From assembly GCA_946618155.1 (NCBI GenBank), contig CAMOKZ010000003.1, positions 1 to 33,638 on the forward strand: DNA of 33,638 nt, in the 5' to 3' direction. A program made the translations under genes and the position numbers. Source of the DNA: an uncultured Lachnospiraceae bacterium. GTDB lineage: Bacteria > Bacillota > Clostridia > Lachnospirales > Lachnospiraceae. Each line of letters begins with the position of its first letter. Position 1 is the first letter of the stretch. The notes below the pieces were generated by a model, which saw only the letters and a program-made list of their open reading frames with translations, was not told where the DNA came from and did no database searches. This document shows, piece by piece, positions 32,250 to 33,638 of this stretch.

Positions 32250-33638
32250 TCAATAATAATAGCTCCCGCCGCCGGAGACATCGTCGGTCTCCTGGGTCTC
32301 GGCCCCCTCCACGACATTCTTTCCGTAGGGGAAGGCGATATAGTCGTCCTCCGTCAGGCCCTTGCGGATCTCGATGGCCTGGCCGTACATGGAAGAGCCG
32401 GTCTGCACATACTGCTTGGTCAGCATGCCGTCATCCCCGCGCTTGAAGACATAGCTTCTGCCGCTGGGCTCACGCCGCACGAAATAGTTCTCCAGGTAGA
32501 TGCCTCCGCTGGCGCTCGTGTTCTGCAGGGTCATCTCCACCTCGCCCTCGCCGAGTCCCGAAGCCTCATCCGCCTCGATGAACGCGTAGAAGGGATAGGC
32601 GGAACCTGCGCCGCTGCCCTCGTCAAAGTAGAAATAGTCATCCTTATTGTCGGACGGATAGACGGAGATCTCGGTGATCTCGGCGGTAAAGGTCTGGCCG
32701 TACTCGTAGGAATAGCCGCTGAGCCGGTCGCCGATCTTCACATCCTCCAGCTTCGATTCGCTGATCAGGCTCTTGACGTAGAGGCCGGCCGCGCCGGTGA
32801 TCACGATAAACTGCTCCTCGGCGACCGTATCGTCCACCGTACCCGCCGCGGAGACCACGCCGTCCATCGTGCTCTTGACGATCCTGCTGTCCAGCTTGCG
32901 CTCGTACTGCTTGATCTTCAGCTCGCTCTCGCGGATCTCGAGCTCGGTGGCCCTGATCGCTCTCTTCTGCCCCTCGATCGCATCTTTCAGCTCCGCCGCG
33001 GTGTATCCCCGCTGCGGCTCGTACTCCAGGCCTTCGTCCACGCCCCAGGGGAATTCCTCCCACTCTGTTTCCGGGAGGATCTCCTCATCACCGTCTTCGA
33101 TCGTAAAACGGTAATAATTATCCAGAGCGGTCACATAGGCGTCAAGCACATCTTTGACCCCGGCTGCATTATATTCAGCCCGTTTCTCCAGGCTTACCGC
33201 GTAATAGGCTTCGACCGTGTTCCGGATCTGCTCCTCCAGCGCCAGGAGAGTAGAAACGGGAAGATTACTGACCTCTTTTGCGTTCAGAGATTCCGGATCC
33301 AGCTTGTACAGTTCATGCTGGAACTTATAGGCACAGAGGTTCTCATAAGCCTTCTGTATTTCCTGCGCCGTCCCTGACCCGAGAATCTCTTCCACGATCT
33401 TCGGGACTTTATACAGGATGATCAGTCTCTGGTTTCCGTAAAGATCCTCCTCCATCTGCACATCCCTGGGCTCGCCCAGATACGTGCGGAAGATCTCCAG
33501 GCCCTTGTCAATATCCGTCTGGGAAACCGTCCCGATCCCGCCTGCAGCAAAATCGGCTGCAACAAACTGGTAACGGGCGAGGAAGTCACTGACATAGCCG
33601 ATATATTCGCTGAGCACATCCGGGTCGATGACGCCCTC
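32250..33638 (-). CDS. HlyD-like membrane-fusion adaptor of the efflux system (5' end outside window)
   Basis: The frame is open to the right edge, so the N-terminus is missing; 462 codons are readable. A GTG at 33617 in the same frame is an internal Val, not a start. Gram-positive relatives of such adaptors link a MacB-like permease to the wall side. A long helical region (to about 250 residues in) contains Glu/Lys-rich heptads such as AIRATELEIRESELKIKQYERKL. A lipoyl-like half follows (KSTMDGVVSAAGTV ... GLYVKSLISESKLEDVKIGDRL), then a beta-barrel region and a membrane-proximal tail (KGLTEDDYIAFPYGKNVVEGAE). It ends in GGGSYYY. It lies 18 bases before the permease gene and is probably co-transcribed with it. 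Confidence 0.8.
   Translation of the reverse strand, partial: EGVIDPDVLSEYIGYVSDFLARYQFVAADFAAGGIGTVSQTDIDKGLEIFRTYLGEPRDVQMEEDLYGNQRLIILYKVPKIVEEILGSGTAQEIQKAYENLCAYKFQHELYKLDPESLNAKEVSNLPVSTLLALEEQIRNTVEAYYAVSLEKRAEYNAAGVKDVLDAYVTALDNYYRFTIEDGDEEILPETEWEEFPWGVDEGLEYEPQRGYTAAELKDAIEGQKRAIRATELEIRESELKIKQYERKLDSRIVKSTMDGVVSAAGTVDDTVAEEQFIVITGAAGLYVKSLISESKLEDVKIGDRLSGYSYEYGQTFTAEITEISVYPSDNKDDYFYFDEGSGAGSAYPFYAFIEADEASGLGEGEVEMTLQNTSASGGIYLENYFVRREPSGRSYVFKRGDDGMLTKQYVQTGSSMYGQAIEIRKGLTEDDYIAFPYGKNVVEGAETQETDDVSGGGSYYY

Noticed and set aside
31119-33377. Plus-strand open frame of 752 codons opposite the permease and adaptor
   Set aside because: Antisense shadow of two well-supported genes; Asp/Arg/Leu-rich without motifs.
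1-33638. CRISPR arrays, IS elements, prophage or integrase genes
   Set aside because: I found no regularly spaced direct repeats, transposase motifs or phage genes on either strand.

Overview
The window looks like a chromosomal core segment from a GC-rich (roughly 60% by eye) Gram-positive anaerobe of the Clostridia, most likely a Lachnospiraceae member. The reasons are the mix of families (standalone MGMT-type protein, DUF4080-type radical SAM protein, short topoisomerase IV-like pair next to topB, PHP-type histidinol phosphatase, SleB-type hydrolase), the strong AGGAGG-like ribosome binding sites, sigma-A-type promoters and a Firmicutes-style 6S RNA. This placement is inference from protein character, not a database result. 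All genes but one are on the minus strand. I see no CRISPR array, insertion sequence, integrase or phage genes.

Reading in the direction of minus-strand transcription (right to left): at the right edge an efflux adaptor (cut by the window), a MacB-type permease and a small MGMT-type protein form one run (33638-30629). Next come rpsB-tsf with a promoter, a leader hairpin and an intergenic attenuator-like hairpin (30616-28697). A possible small ORF overlaps the start of a GH2 beta-mannosidase (28558-25861). An ABC-F ATPase is translationally coupled to a B12-binding radical SAM protein (25746-22310). The only plus-strand gene, a membrane-anchored C39-like protein (21285-22271), converges on that pair and diverges from a PHP histidinol phosphatase (21109-20282). 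After it lie a tRNA-Pro(GGG), a membrane-anchored SleB-like hydrolase, thrC with a small membrane protein, a 6S RNA gene (about 17110-16924) with its own promoter and a perfect 18-bp hairpin terminator, and a YihY/BrkB membrane protein.

The left half carries pheS-pheT-queA, then dut-queH-argH, then asd-topB-parE-parC, and finally a secreted protein with two tandem repeats that runs off the left edge. QueA and QueH make the last two steps of queuosine synthesis and sit about 550 bp apart. TopB, ParE and ParC are three decatenating topoisomerase subunits with overlapping or closely abutting reading frames. Asd and ThrC belong to the aspartate-family amino acid pathway but are in separate transcription units.

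Most of the window is housekeeping, and I do not claim a new multi-gene system. The most useful non-obvious items are the 6S RNA in a stretch with no annotated protein, its bistable 5' end and long 3' hairpin, the tandem-repeat secreted protein, the altered active-site motifs in the MGMT-like and TopB proteins, and several compact arrangements in which promoters or terminators share bases with genes.
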